From assembly GCF_000801335.2 (NCBI RefSeq), contig NZ_JSEH01000002.1, positions 278,289 through 342,288 on the forward strand: a stretch of 64,000 nucleotides of DNA, read 5' to 3'. Both the position numbers and the translations under genes were made by a program. Positions 43,435-51,895 of the stretch are shown piece by piece; position 1 is the first letter of the stretch, and every line of letters starts with the position of its first letter. The notes beneath the pieces are model-generated. The model saw only the letters and a program-made list of their open reading frames with translations, searched no databases and was not told the origin of the DNA. The DNA comes from Desulfovibrio sp. TomC. Lineage in GTDB: Bacteria > Desulfobacterota > Desulfovibrionia > Desulfovibrionales > Desulfovibrionaceae.

Positions 43435-44909
43435 TCGTTTTTAAAAAGCCAGGCGCACATCCATTCCACCGGCGCATACTCGTCGGTAAGCACCACGCCA
43501 TCGGCCCCCAGAGCGGGATCAAGACGCTGGTCCAGAAAACGCCGCAATTGCGAATCCTTGGATTCAGGCATGGGGGTGGGGTGGTTTCTGGCCACCAGGA
43601 TGACGTTTTGGGCCGCCATGGCTGCATCGGGACGGCCCAGGGCGTAGAGGGCCACATCGGGAAAGACGGCGGCAAAGGTGGCGGCCAGGGAGCGGATGAA
43701 CCGCGATCCGTCGCCCGCAATTGGGCCGATGGCATTGACCATGACTGTGCCGCCCGGGGCGAGCTGGGCATTAAGACGCATGGCCGCCTCCCGGGTCACC
43801 AGATGAAAGGGGGGGGCGTAGTCCGTGCCAAAGGCGTCGAGGTAGATGAGGTCATAGGGGCCGCCTGAACGGTTTATGACCATGCGGGCGTCCTCGTGGA
43901 GGATGGTCAGGCCCGGATGCGGGGCAAGACCGAAGTGCCGGGAAGCCAATGCCGTCACCCCGGGGTCGAGTTCGACCACTGTGACGACGGCTTGGGGCCG
44001 TTTCGCCAGGACATGGCGGGGGAACGTGTAGGCCCCGCCGCCGATGATGAGCACGCTGGGGGCTGACGGGGCCATTTCCAGGCCCAGGGCAAAGAAGTGG
44101 GCGTAGTCCAGGGCCAGTTCGTCCGGGGCATCGGGATACATGGCGGATTGGTAGCGCGCCGGGCCGGTCGTCATAACCCGGATGGGCCGGCCCGAGGCCG
44201 GGTCCATTCCCTGATAGACCAACACCCGGCCATAGGCGGTGTCCACGTCGTGGATGCCGGCCTCGGCCAGCATGGCGTCCTGAGCCGTCAGCCACAGGCC
44301 GCACAGCAGGATTATCCCGGCAACGGCAACTTTGGCCCGGATGTCCGTGCGGGAGAGGGCCAGGGAAAGGGCGGCCAGAAATCCCGCCGTGACCAACAAA
44401 ATGGTGGTGGACCCCAGAGCGGCCACCAGGACGAACCCGGCAGCGAAGGTGCCGACGATGCTGCCCAGAGTCGAAAGGGCATAGAGACGTCCGGCCGTAG
44501 CTCCGGCCGTGGCCGCGTCCCGCAGGGTCAGGCGTACGGCAAAGGGCGACACCATACCAAGCAGCCCGGCCGCCGGGGCAAACAGGAGCAGGGCGGCGGC
44601 AATGACTCCCAGGCGCGGTCCCAGGCCGTGCCCGGCCAGGAAGGCCAGGAGCAGGGCCTTGGTAACGGCGGTGGCGGCTGTCAGGACAGCGGCCAACAGG
44701 ATGACCACGGACAAGGCCCGGACCGTGGGATGGCGGTCGGCGATGCGCCCGCCCTGCCAGTAGCCCAGGGACAGGCTGGCCATGACCACGCCGATCAGTC
44801 CGGTCCAGACTATAATCGAGGTCCCGAGAAACGGGGCCAGGATGCGTGCCCCGACAATTTCCAGGACCATGACCGCCGCGCCGCAGCCAAAAACGACAAG
44901 TTGAAGCAT
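43431..44909 (-). CDS. MFS / spermidine-synthase-like fusion, short form
   Basis: The protein has 492 residues. The N-terminal ~210 residues are about six to seven membrane helices (VFGCGAAVMVLEIVGARILAP at the start, the usual opening of this family). A Rossmann domain follows: VLIIGGGAYTFPRHVLAKRP, VTVVELDPGVTALA, LHEDARMVI and DLIYLDAFGTDYAPPFHL. The acceptor loop is not that of true spermidine synthase. It is about half the size of the homologous fusion at 26481 and lacks the TPR end. The product or partner is unknown; the arginine decarboxylase is 13 kb away. Confidence 0.85.
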   Translation of the reverse strand: MLQLVVFGCGAAVMVLEIVGARILAPFLGTSIIVWTGLIGVVMASLSLGYWQGGRIADRHPTVRALSVVILLAAVLTAATAVTKALLLAFLAGHGLGPRLGVIAAALLLFAPAAGLLGMVSPFAVRLTLRDAATAGATAGRLYALSTLGSIVGTFAAGFVLVAALGSTTILLVTAGFLAALSLALSRTDIRAKVAVAGIILLCGLWLTAQDAMLAEAGIHDVDTAYGRVLVYQGMDPASGRPIRVMTTGPARYQSAMYPDAPDELALDYAHFFALGLEMAPSAPSVLIIGGGAYTFPRHVLAKRPQAVVTVVELDPGVTALASRHFGLAPHPGLTILHEDARMVINRSGGPYDLIYLDAFGTDYAPPFHLVTREAAMRLNAQLAPGGTVMVNAIGPIAGDGSRFIRSLAATFAAVFPDVALYALGRPDAAMAAQNVILVARNHPTPMPESKDSQLRRFLDQRLDPALGADGVVLTDEYAPVEWMCAWLFKND

Positions 44910-45078
44910 TACAGGCTCCGCTATGCCCTACGATCCAGGCATTATTCAGCAATACCCGATGATACCCGGCGGCCCCCCTGGACGTAAAGGGGCCTTGGCG
45001 AAATGTTTTTGACCAGGACCGGGCCTGTGCGCTAGGATGGGAAAATTTCCATTTTACACCCAGGCAGGGAGGAATCGG

Positions 45079-45792
45079 ATGAGACGGAACATGACAGCGA
45101 TGACTGTGGTGATTTGGACGCTTTGTATGGCGACAACGGCCCTGGCCTTTTCCGGCGGGGCCGGCATCACGGCCGACGAGGCCCTGAGCCGCCTCAAGGA
45201 AGGCAATACCCGCTTTGTGGCCGGCGCTGCCGTGACCCCCCGCCAGGACGCCGCCCGACGGCACGAGACGACGGTGGGCGGCCAGCATCCCTTTGCCACG
45301 GTCCTGGCCTGCGCCGACTCCCGGGTTCCGGTGGAAGCAATTGTCGACCAGGGCGTGGGCGATGTTTTCGTGGTGCGCGTGGCCGGCAACGTGGCCAACA
45401 CCGATGAGATCGGCACCATCGAATACGGGGCCGAACATCTGGGCGTCCCCCTCGTCGTGGTCCTGGGCCATACCAAATGCGGCGCGGTGACGGCGGTGGT
45501 CAAAGGCGAGCATGTCACGGAAAACATCGGCAAGCTCGTGGCCCCCATCGTTCCGGCGGTGGCTGGCGTGAAAAATCGTTTTGCCTCGGCCGATCTGGAC
45601 GAGCTGATCAACCGTTCCATCGAGGCCAATGTCTGGCAGTCAATCAGCGACATGTACGCCAACAGCCCGCTGCTCAAGAAGATGGCCGCCGATGGCAAAT
45701 TGAAGGTCGTCGGGGCGCTCTATGATATTGATTCCGGCGACATCCACTGGCTGGGCGAGCATCCGTCCAACGCCAAGCTGCTTGGCAACTAG
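45079..45792 (+). CDS. Exported beta-class carbonic anhydrase
   Basis: The protein has 237 residues. A signal peptide of about 23 residues (MTVVIWTLCMATTALA-F) is unusual for this mostly cytoplasmic class and places the enzyme in the periplasm. Zinc ligands and the Asp/Arg dyad are in LACADSRVP (Cys78, Asp80, Arg82) and GHTKCGAV (His131, Cys134). It interconverts CO2 and bicarbonate. The start is set by GGGAGGAATCGG upstream. A good terminator follows, and a permease gene for anions lies next on the same strand. Confidence 0.92.
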   Translation: MRRNMTAMTVVIWTLCMATTALAFSGGAGITADEALSRLKEGNTRFVAGAAVTPRQDAARRHETTVGGQHPFATVLACADSRVPVEAIVDQGVGDVFVVRVAGNVANTDEIGTIEYGAEHLGVPLVVVLGHTKCGAVTAVVKGEHVTENIGKLVAPIVPAVAGVKNRFASADLDELINRSIEANVWQSISDMYANSPLLKKMAADGKLKVVGALYDIDSGDIHWLGEHPSNAKLLGN

Positions 45793-45810
45793 CCTTCTGT
45801 TGTCCTCTCC

Positions 45811-45842
45811 GGGCGGCTCCTTTGGGGCCGCCTTTTTTTTGG
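45811..45842 (+). terminator. Rho-independent terminator after the carbonic anhydrase gene
   Basis: GGCGGC pairs with GCCGCC around a T/G-rich loop, followed by eight T residues, 19 bases after the stop. Confidence 0.85.
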
Positions 45843-45876
45843 ACTTTCCCGGCGAACCTGATTAGGGCCTTACCCC

Positions 45877-47082
45877 GTGCCTATCGTTGTCCTCGTCGTT
45901 TTCATTGTGGTCTATGCCGCCATGATCCTTGGCCGCCTGCCCGGGCTGGCCCTGGACCGGACCGGCGCGGCCGTACTCGGGGCGCTTGTCCTGGTGGCCG
46001 CCGGGAACATGACCGTGGCCGAGGCCTGGGGCGCGGCCGACGTCCCGACCCTGGCCCTGCTGTTCGGACTGATGGTGGTTTCAGCCCAGTTGCGCCTGGG
46101 CGGTTTCTACTCCCGGGTCAGCCGGGCGCTCGTGGCCAGCGCTGCCACTCCGGCCGGCCTTCTGGCCCGCGTCATGGCCGCCGCCGCAGTCTTGTCCGCC
46201 CTGTTGGCCAATGACATCGTCTGTCTGGCCATGACGCCGATTCTCGTGGAAGCCACCCTGGCCAGGGGACTCAACCCCTTGCCCTACCTTATTGGTCTGG
46301 CCCTGTCCGCCAACATCGGTTCGGCCGCCACCCTTATCGGCAATCCCCAGAACATGCTTATCGGCCAAGTGGCCCGCCTTTCCTTTGGCGGCTATATGCT
46401 TGAGGTGTGGCCGTGCGTGGCGGCAAGCCTGCTTCTAGCCTATGCCGGAACGGTATGGGGGTTTCGAGGACGCTTCAGCGGTCCTACGGTGGTGCTGGCC
46501 ATTGCCTCCCCGATATTTTCCCGGTGGCAGTCGGGCAAGGGACTGCTGGCCCTGGGCTGTTGCATGGCGGTTTTTGTCTGGGGCGGCATGCCCCGGGAGA
46601 ACGCAGCCCTTGGCTGTGCGGCCGTCTTGTTGCTCAGCCGGCGCATGGCCTCGCGCGAGACCCTGGCCCTGGTCGACTGGCAGTTGCTGTTGCTGTTTCT
46701 TGGCCTGTTCGTGGTCAACCGCGAGGTGGCGGCTGCGGGCCTGTTGGATGCAGCCTACCGGTGGGTGGCGGCCGTGGGCATCGACCTTGGCCAGCCGGTG
46801 TGGCTCTTTACCGTCACGACCGTGCTGTCCAACATCGTCTCCAATGTCCCGGCCGTCATGCTGCTCCTGCCCGGCCACAGCAGCCCACAGCAGGCAACGC
46901 TCCTGGCCGTCTCCAGCACCCTGGCCGGCAACCTGATTCTTCCAGGCAGCATCGCCAATCTCATTGTGGCCGATCAGGCCGCGTTGCTCGGCGTTTCCAT
47001 GAGCTTTGGCCGTCACGCCAGGGTGGCGCTGCCCGTCACCCTGGCCACGCTGGCTGTTTCCGGCCTGTGGCTCATGCGTTAA
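45877..47082 (+). CDS. SLC13/ArsB-type anion permease
   Basis: The protein has 401 residues from a GTG and about eleven membrane helices. SALLANDIVCLAMTPILVEATLARGLNPLPYLIGLALSANIGSAATLIGNPQNMLIG carries the family repeat (N-D near helix end, then NIGSAATLIGNPQNM). The second repeat is LSNIVSNVPAVMLLLP...LAGNLILPGSIANLIV. Substrates in this superfamily include arsenite, dicarboxylates and sulfate; the sequence alone does not decide. It is followed 18 bases later by a LysA-like decarboxylase and may export or import that pathway's compound. The ribosome site is weak (TTAGGG). Confidence 0.8.
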   Translation: MPIVVLVVFIVVYAAMILGRLPGLALDRTGAAVLGALVLVAAGNMTVAEAWGAADVPTLALLFGLMVVSAQLRLGGFYSRVSRALVASAATPAGLLARVMAAAAVLSALLANDIVCLAMTPILVEATLARGLNPLPYLIGLALSANIGSAATLIGNPQNMLIGQVARLSFGGYMLEVWPCVAASLLLAYAGTVWGFRGRFSGPTVVLAIASPIFSRWQSGKGLLALGCCMAVFVWGGMPRENAALGCAAVLLLSRRMASRETLALVDWQLLLLFLGLFVVNREVAAAGLLDAAYRWVAAVGIDLGQPVWLFTVTTVLSNIVSNVPAVMLLLPGHSSPQQATLLAVSSTLAGNLILPGSIANLIVADQAALLGVSMSFGRHARVALPVTLATLAVSGLWLMR

Positions 47083-47100
47083 GCCCAGGAGGCACTCCCC

Positions 47101-48354
47101 GTGGACCACGTCAGACAGGCTCTTGAGGCCGGTTTCTTTCGGGAGACGGACACGGCTATTCTCCTCTATGATCTCGACCGGCTGGAAGCCAACGTGGCCC
47201 GGCTGGTCAGGGCTTTTCCGGAGCGCAGCCTCCACGCTTTTGCCGTCAAGGCCTGCCCGCTGCCGCCGATCCTGTCCTTTCTGGCCGGGCTTGGCCTTGG
47301 GGCTGAGGCGGCCTCATTGCCGGAGATCCATTTGGCCCTGACCGCCGGCTTTCCTCCGGCGCGTATCGTGTTCGACTCGCCGGCCAAGACCGGGGAAGAG
47401 TTGCGGTTGGCGCTTGAACTGGGGATATATATCAACGCCGACAATTTGGCAGAGTTGGGGCGCATCGCCGCCCTGGCCGCCGCCACAGGCGTCACGCCCC
47501 GGGCCGGATTGCGAGTCAATCCGCAAGCCGGGGTTGGGGGCATCAAGGCCACGAGCGTGGCCGGGCGCTATTCGAAATTCGGCGTCCCGTTGGAGCAACG
47601 GGCGCTGATCCTGGACGCCTTTGCCCGCTATCCCTGGCTTGGCGGACTCCACGTCCATGTCGGCTCCCAGGGCTGCCCCCTCGACTTGCTGGTGGCCGGG
47701 GTGGGGGCTGTCTTTGATTTGCGGCGTACCATCGATCGGGAGCTGGGCCTGGGACGGATTACGACCTTTGATCTGGGCGGCGGACTGCCGGCCGGGTACC
47801 GCGACAGCGACGTGCCGCCGACTCCGGCCGCCTATGTCGCGGCCCTGACGCAGCGCTGCCCGGGGCTCTTTACCGGCGATCTGGCCCTGGTCACGGAATT
47901 TGGCCGGATGGTGGCTGCACCCTGCGCCGTGGCGGCCAGCCGGGTGGAATACGTCAAGCGTCAGAAAGGGCATCGCACGGCAGTGATCCATCTCGGAGCC
48001 GACCTTTTTGTGCGGGAATGCTACAATCCCAAGTCCTGGCCGCATCGCAGCCTGCTGCTCGACCCGACCGGGCGCGAAAAGACCGGCCGCGCCGGGATCT
48101 GGCATCTGGCCGGACCGCTGTGCTTTTCCGGGGATTTTCCAATCCGGCAGGCCCGGTTGCCGGACATTGAACCGGGCGACATCGTCCTTGTCCGGGACGT
48201 CGGGGCGTACACCCTCTCCATGTGGTCGCGCTACAACAGCCGGCAGATGCCCCGGATTTTGGGGGTGCGCCAGGGGCGATTTGCCGTGCTTCGGGAGCGG
48301 GAAGAACCGCAGGATGTGGTGCGGTTCTGGCTTGGCCGGGAAGAATCTGTCTAG
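47101..48354 (+). CDS. LysA-like fold-III PLP amino-acid decarboxylase
   Basis: The protein has 417 residues, starting at GTG after AGGAGG. PLP Lys50 lies in LHAFAVKACP. Other alanine-racemase-fold motifs are GLRVNPQAGVGG, YSKFGVP, GLHVHVGSQG, TFDLGGGLPAGY, LVTEFGRM, GPLCFSGDFP (with the substrate-binding Cys) and GAYTLSMWSRYNSRQMP. It is clearly a paralogue of the true lysA at 55721, but with changed sequence around the Lys (AFAVKACP against CYSVKANSN). It may decarboxylate another diamino acid, for example a polyamine precursor. It is a plausible partner of the upstream anion permease. Confidence 0.85.
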   Translation: MDHVRQALEAGFFRETDTAILLYDLDRLEANVARLVRAFPERSLHAFAVKACPLPPILSFLAGLGLGAEAASLPEIHLALTAGFPPARIVFDSPAKTGEELRLALELGIYINADNLAELGRIAALAAATGVTPRAGLRVNPQAGVGGIKATSVAGRYSKFGVPLEQRALILDAFARYPWLGGLHVHVGSQGCPLDLLVAGVGAVFDLRRTIDRELGLGRITTFDLGGGLPAGYRDSDVPPTPAAYVAALTQRCPGLFTGDLALVTEFGRMVAAPCAVAASRVEYVKRQKGHRTAVIHLGADLFVRECYNPKSWPHRSLLLDPTGREKTGRAGIWHLAGPLCFSGDFPIRQARLPDIEPGDIVLVRDVGAYTLSMWSRYNSRQMPRILGVRQGRFAVLREREEPQDVVRFWLGREESV

Positions 48355-48824
48355 GAGGTTGGTCGGCTGCTGACCGGGCGGTCGATAAAGGGTCGACCGA
48401 TCAGGAAATCGACCTCCTCACGGGTCAGGATGGCGCGGCCGGGACGCAGGCTGGCGGCGGCGAGGTCAAGGCCCAGGAGTTCCCGGGTCTTGGCCTGTAA
48501 AGCAGGCGGGGCCATGGGAAGCTGGCACACGCCGTCAAGGCTGCCGCAGTTGGCCGCCCGGCCCACGGTGTCCGGGCAGGACGGGTGGACCAGGGCGTAG
48601 ACAGGGGTGGCGCTGCCGCTCACGTCGCGGACCAGACGGACAGCGGATTCGCAGTCCTCGTCCAGGGTCAGGTAGGCCAGCCGGCAAGGGCCGAAACGTT
48701 TGACAAGGCGAGCGGCTTCGTCGGCGTCATGGGCGGCGAGCACCGAAAAATGCCCCGATAAGGCCCCGGCCAGGAACGCCAGTTCCATGGTGTCCGGGCA
48801 GACGATGAGCACGCTGGCAGGCAG
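48351..48824 (-). CDS. Degenerate receiver-like protein, possibly with a CTG start
   Basis: The 157 residues from 48824 look like a receiver fold (SVLIVCPDTMELAFLAGAL... AYLTLDEDCESAVRLV... TPVYALVHPS) but lack the phosphorylatable Asp and the Lys. The best ribosome site in this region, AAGGAGG, sits 6 bases before an in-frame CTG at 48824. The next GTG is 18 bases beyond the site, and a TTG further upstream has none. So a CTG start is the most economical reading. The C-terminal tail (LTREEVDFLIGRPFIDRPV) is not receiver-like. The 3' end overlaps the decarboxylase stop by 4 bases on the other strand. Confidence 0.55.
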   Translation of the reverse strand: MPASVLIVCPDTMELAFLAGALSGHFSVLAAHDADEAARLVKRFGPCRLAYLTLDEDCESAVRLVRDVSGSATPVYALVHPSCPDTVGRAANCGSLDGVCQLPMAPPALQAKTRELLGLDLAAASLRPGRAILTREEVDFLIGRPFIDRPVSSRPTS

Positions 48825-48971
48825 ATCGTACCTCCTTGGATCACACGTGGCTTGAGTCCGGGAAAAGGACGGGGGCTGCAAGGCTGCCTGTGCTTTAGCA
48901 AGAAACGATCCACGTCAATACTCTCAAGGGGAGGCAGTCAGAATGGACGCTCCGGTGGCAATTTCTGCCGG

Positions 48972-49778
48972 TCAGCGGCAGTTCCCCTCGCTCTTGTAGC
49001 TTTTATAGAACTCGCAGTCACCCAGGTCACAGGCTTTTTTATAGTCGGTGCAAGCCCGATCCCGGTTCCCAAGACGTTCGTGGGCCAGTCCCCGGTTGGT
49101 GAAAAAAGCCGGGTCCGTCGTTTTGGCGGCAATAGCCCGGTCATAATCGACCAGGGCGTCCTTGGGCCGGCCCAGGTTGCTTATGACATTGCCCCGGTTG
49201 TTGCGCAGGTCTGGATCATTGGGGTCGGCGGCAATGGCCTCGTCAAGCATGGTCAAGGCGGTCTGGTAGTCGCCGCTGGCCTGGGCTTTGGCGGCCATGG
49301 TCGCCAGGGAGGAGGCTGTTTTGGGATCGCGGGGAGGGGGAGCAACCGCCCCGGCCGGTTGCTGGAGCGGAGGCGAGGCCGGCGGCGCTGTCTTGGCCGA
49401 AGCGGTCGATTGGGGCTGCATCGCCGGCTGTGCGGCCGGCGGTGGCGCCATGGGCGGCGACGAAACCTGGGGAGTCGGTTGGGCCGTCGGTTTGGTTTTG
49501 GGGTCAAACAATCCGCTTTTGGGTTCCGGGTGGGGTTGCCGGACCGGATCAGGCATGACGAGGGTCTCGGTGGGCGGCTTGGAAGCACCGATGCCAAACC
49601 CGGCCGTGGTTTCCTCCATCTGTTCCTGGCGCTGCTGCTCCTCGACGCGGATCTGGGAATCGACCTGCTGCATCCTGTCCAGGCGGCGTTTCAGGATTTC
49701 CTCCTGGGTCAGGGCGTGCGCCGAGGTCGCGGCCAAAATGACAACCGATGCCAGCGTCAGGGAGACGAGCCGTCGCAT
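48972..49778 (-). CDS. Exported proline-rich protein with TPR repeats
   Basis: The protein has 268 residues from ATG 49778 (AAAGGA upstream; an ATG at 49793 is the alternative). The signal peptide is RLVSLTLASVVILAATSAHA-L. A charged helical stretch (ILKRRLDRMQQVDSQIRVEEQ) is followed by a ~90-residue Pro/Gln/Ala-rich linker. Three TPR units end the protein (GDYQTALTMLDEAIAADPNDPDLRNNRGN, PKDALVDYDRAIAAK and DRACTDYKKACDLGDCEFYKSYKSEGNC). It is probably periplasmic and acts as a protein-binding scaffold. It is co-transcribed with the EF-hand/LysM lipoprotein gene upstream. Confidence 0.75.
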   Translation of the reverse strand: MRRLVSLTLASVVILAATSAHALTQEEILKRRLDRMQQVDSQIRVEEQQRQEQMEETTAGFGIGASKPPTETLVMPDPVRQPHPEPKSGLFDPKTKPTAQPTPQVSSPPMAPPPAAQPAMQPQSTASAKTAPPASPPLQQPAGAVAPPPRDPKTASSLATMAAKAQASGDYQTALTMLDEAIAADPNDPDLRNNRGNVISNLGRPKDALVDYDRAIAAKTTDPAFFTNRGLAHERLGNRDRACTDYKKACDLGDCEFYKSYKSEGNCR

Positions 49779-49809
49779 GACGAATCCTTTCATGAAATCC
49801 GGTGGCGTC

Positions 49810-50412
49810 TTAGGGACGAGCCGGAATGTTGAGCACCTGACCGTCACGCAAGGTGTCGGGATGCATGTCGCCGTTGGCCCGGGTGATGTCTTCCACCGTG
49901 ACGCCGAATTTATGGGCGATGCGCGAAAGATTGTCACCGCGAAGCACGGTATAAGTTGTAGTTTCGACCTTTTTACCGGTTTCGGGCTTGGCTTTGGCGT
50001 CCTTTTGATCCTTGTCTTTCCGGCCCTTTTCATTCTTGGCCTTCGTGGCCGGTTCACTTGACGGCGCGGGGATCTCAATGACCTCCTCGCCCTTGAACGG
50101 CACGGCCATCTGCTTGCCGTCACCGGGACGCACCGGAGGCAGACTCGGCGCGGCCGGTGTTTTGGCGGCAGTCTTGGCGTCGCTTTGCATAAAGGCCGCA
50201 TATTCGGCTTCGGAAAGTCCGCCATCGGAATCGGTGTCCTGGCGGGCGAACAGGTCCGGGGTCATGTCTGGGAAGACGAACAGGAGTTCCTCGTAGGAGA
50301 TCCTGCCGTTTTTGTCGTGATCAACGGTGCGGAAGGAATCCTTGTCCCCTCCGGAACATCCGCTGACCATGACGACAAGCATCAGGGCAAAACAGGCAAT
50401 GAGTGACCGCAT
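49810..50412 (-). CDS. Lipoprotein with EF-hand pair and LysM domain
   Basis: The protein has 200 residues. The lipobox signal is LIACFALMLVVMVSGC, with acylated Cys19. Two EF-hand loops follow: DHDKNGRISYEEL and DTDSDGGLSEAEY, each with the expected Ca ligands. A Lys/Ala-rich linker leads to a C-terminal LysM domain (TYTVLRGDNLSRIAHKFGVTVEDITRANGD...QVLNIPARP), which binds peptidoglycan. The combination suggests a calcium-responsive envelope anchor. The start at 50412 has GAGGAG upstream. It forms a two-gene unit with the TPR protein. Confidence 0.85.
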   Translation of the reverse strand: MRSLIACFALMLVVMVSGCSGGDKDSFRTVDHDKNGRISYEELLFVFPDMTPDLFARQDTDSDGGLSEAEYAAFMQSDAKTAAKTPAAPSLPPVRPGDGKQMAVPFKGEEVIEIPAPSSEPATKAKNEKGRKDKDQKDAKAKPETGKKVETTTYTVLRGDNLSRIAHKFGVTVEDITRANGDMHPDTLRDGQVLNIPARP

Positions 50413-50645
50413 AGGCTCCTCGTTTTGGCGTTGGAGAAGGCGGCGCAAACGCCAGCATTCGAAGCAGGCGCTTACCATGGGGGCAATCGGCAAGTCACGT
50501 GAAAAAAAAGTCGGAATTGAGCTCGTAACCGCTTCACCGAATTGAGAGTCCGGGCTTGTCTCCGCCATCGCCCGGGCGTAGGACGACCATGAGCGGTCGG
50601 CGCTGGCCGGCAGTTCGTATTACTGATGCTTTACGGGAGGCTGTG

Positions 50646-51668
50646 ATGGATCTTTCGACGCTTCGCAAGACTGCCAGGGAAGAACTGAAGGGATACTGCC
50701 GGGTGTGTCCGGTGTGCAATGGCCGGGCTTGTGCCGGAGAAGCTCCGGGCATGGGCGGCATGGGGACTGGTTCGGCCTTCACGGTCAATCTGGAGGCGCT
50801 TGCCCGGGTCCGTCTGGTCATGCGCACCCTGCACAACGTCAAGGAGGCGGACACGGGCCTGACGCTGTTTGGCCGCAGCCTGTCCATGCCTATATTGGCA
50901 GCCCCCCTGACCGGTGTGGTCTATAATATGGGTGGTCGACTGACCGAGGCGGAATTCATTCGGCGCATGATCGACGGCGCGGTTGCGGCCGGCACGCTCG
51001 GCTGTTGCGGTGATGGGGCTGATCCAACCATGTTCGACAGTGGATTGGCGGCCATCACCGCCCAGGACGGGCACGGCATTCCCTTTATCAAGCCGCGTGG
51101 CCAGGAGGCTGTGCTGGCGCTGTTGGCCCGGGCCACCCAGGCCGGGGCGGCGGCTGTGGGCATGGATGTGGATGGCGCCGGGCTGGCCGTCATGGCGCTC
51201 AAGGGGCAGCCCGTGTCGCCGAAAACGCCGGATGAACTGCGGGCTTGCGTTGCCGCCACGCCGCTGCCGTTTATCGTCAAAGGGATCATGACGCCGGATG
51301 AAGCGGAAATAGCCTTTGCGGCCGGAGCTGCCGCCATCGTGGTCTCCAACCACGGCGGCCGTGTGCTCGACCACACCCCGGGAGCCGCCGAGGTCTTGCC
51401 GGGCATTGCCCGTGCGGTCAAAGGCAAGGGGGTGATTCTGGTCGACGGCGGGGTGCGCTCTGGAGCGGATGTCCTCAAATATCTGGCCCTTGGGGCCGAT
51501 GCGGTGCTGGTTGGCCGACCTCTGGTCGTTGGGGCTTTTGGCGGCGGGGCCGAGGGCGTGGCCTTTTTACTGAAAAAAATGCAGGCCGAACTCAAGGCCG
51601 CCATGTTGCTCACCGGCACGGCCTCGGTCGGCCAAGTTTCCTCGACCATCGTCTCGCTGCATCCCTGA
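50646..51668 (+). CDS. FMN-dependent alpha-hydroxy-acid oxidase family enzyme
   Basis: The protein has 340 residues. The TIM-barrel FMN enzyme motifs are SMPILAAPLTGV, FIVKGIMTPDEAEIAFAAGAAAIVVSNHGGRVLDHTPGA (catalytic His in SNHGGR) and VDGGVRSGADVLKYLALGADAVLVGRPLV. The N-terminus is unusual: GYCRVCPVCNGRACAGEAPGMGGMGTGSAF holds four cysteines that could bind a metal or form disulfides. It probably oxidises lactate, glycolate or another 2-hydroxy acid. The start at 50646 follows GGGAGG. A hairpin follows the gene. Confidence 0.85.
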   Translation: MDLSTLRKTAREELKGYCRVCPVCNGRACAGEAPGMGGMGTGSAFTVNLEALARVRLVMRTLHNVKEADTGLTLFGRSLSMPILAAPLTGVVYNMGGRLTEAEFIRRMIDGAVAAGTLGCCGDGADPTMFDSGLAAITAQDGHGIPFIKPRGQEAVLALLARATQAGAAAVGMDVDGAGLAVMALKGQPVSPKTPDELRACVAATPLPFIVKGIMTPDEAEIAFAAGAAAIVVSNHGGRVLDHTPGAAEVLPGIARAVKGKGVILVDGGVRSGADVLKYLALGADAVLVGRPLVVGAFGGGAEGVAFLLKKMQAELKAAMLLTGTASVGQVSSTIVSLHP

Positions 51669-51715
51669 TTTGAGGTCTTTCTTTTGTTTGGGTCCGAGAC
51701 GGACTCAGCTCGTGA

Positions 51716-51765
51716 CTGGCCTCGCCCTCCTGTGCCACAAGTGCAGATGGGCGAGGCCTGTGTTT
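51716..51765 (+). terminator. Hairpin after the alpha-hydroxy-acid oxidase gene
   Basis: Ten-base arms GGCCTCGCCC / GGGCGAGGCC with a 21-base loop, followed by TGTGTTTGG. The T-run is weak. The rest of the 51669-51895 gap holds no gene that I can support. Confidence 0.5.
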
Positions 51766-51895
51766 GGATTGCCGCCGATCAGTGAAGTGTGGTAGAAGGA
51801 TAATGCGTGTTTAGGCTGAACCGCAGGATCTGAACTGGCGGGATGTCTTCGTTGGCATAAGACAGTTTCCCCTGGTTCATGGTCAGGGAGTTGGG

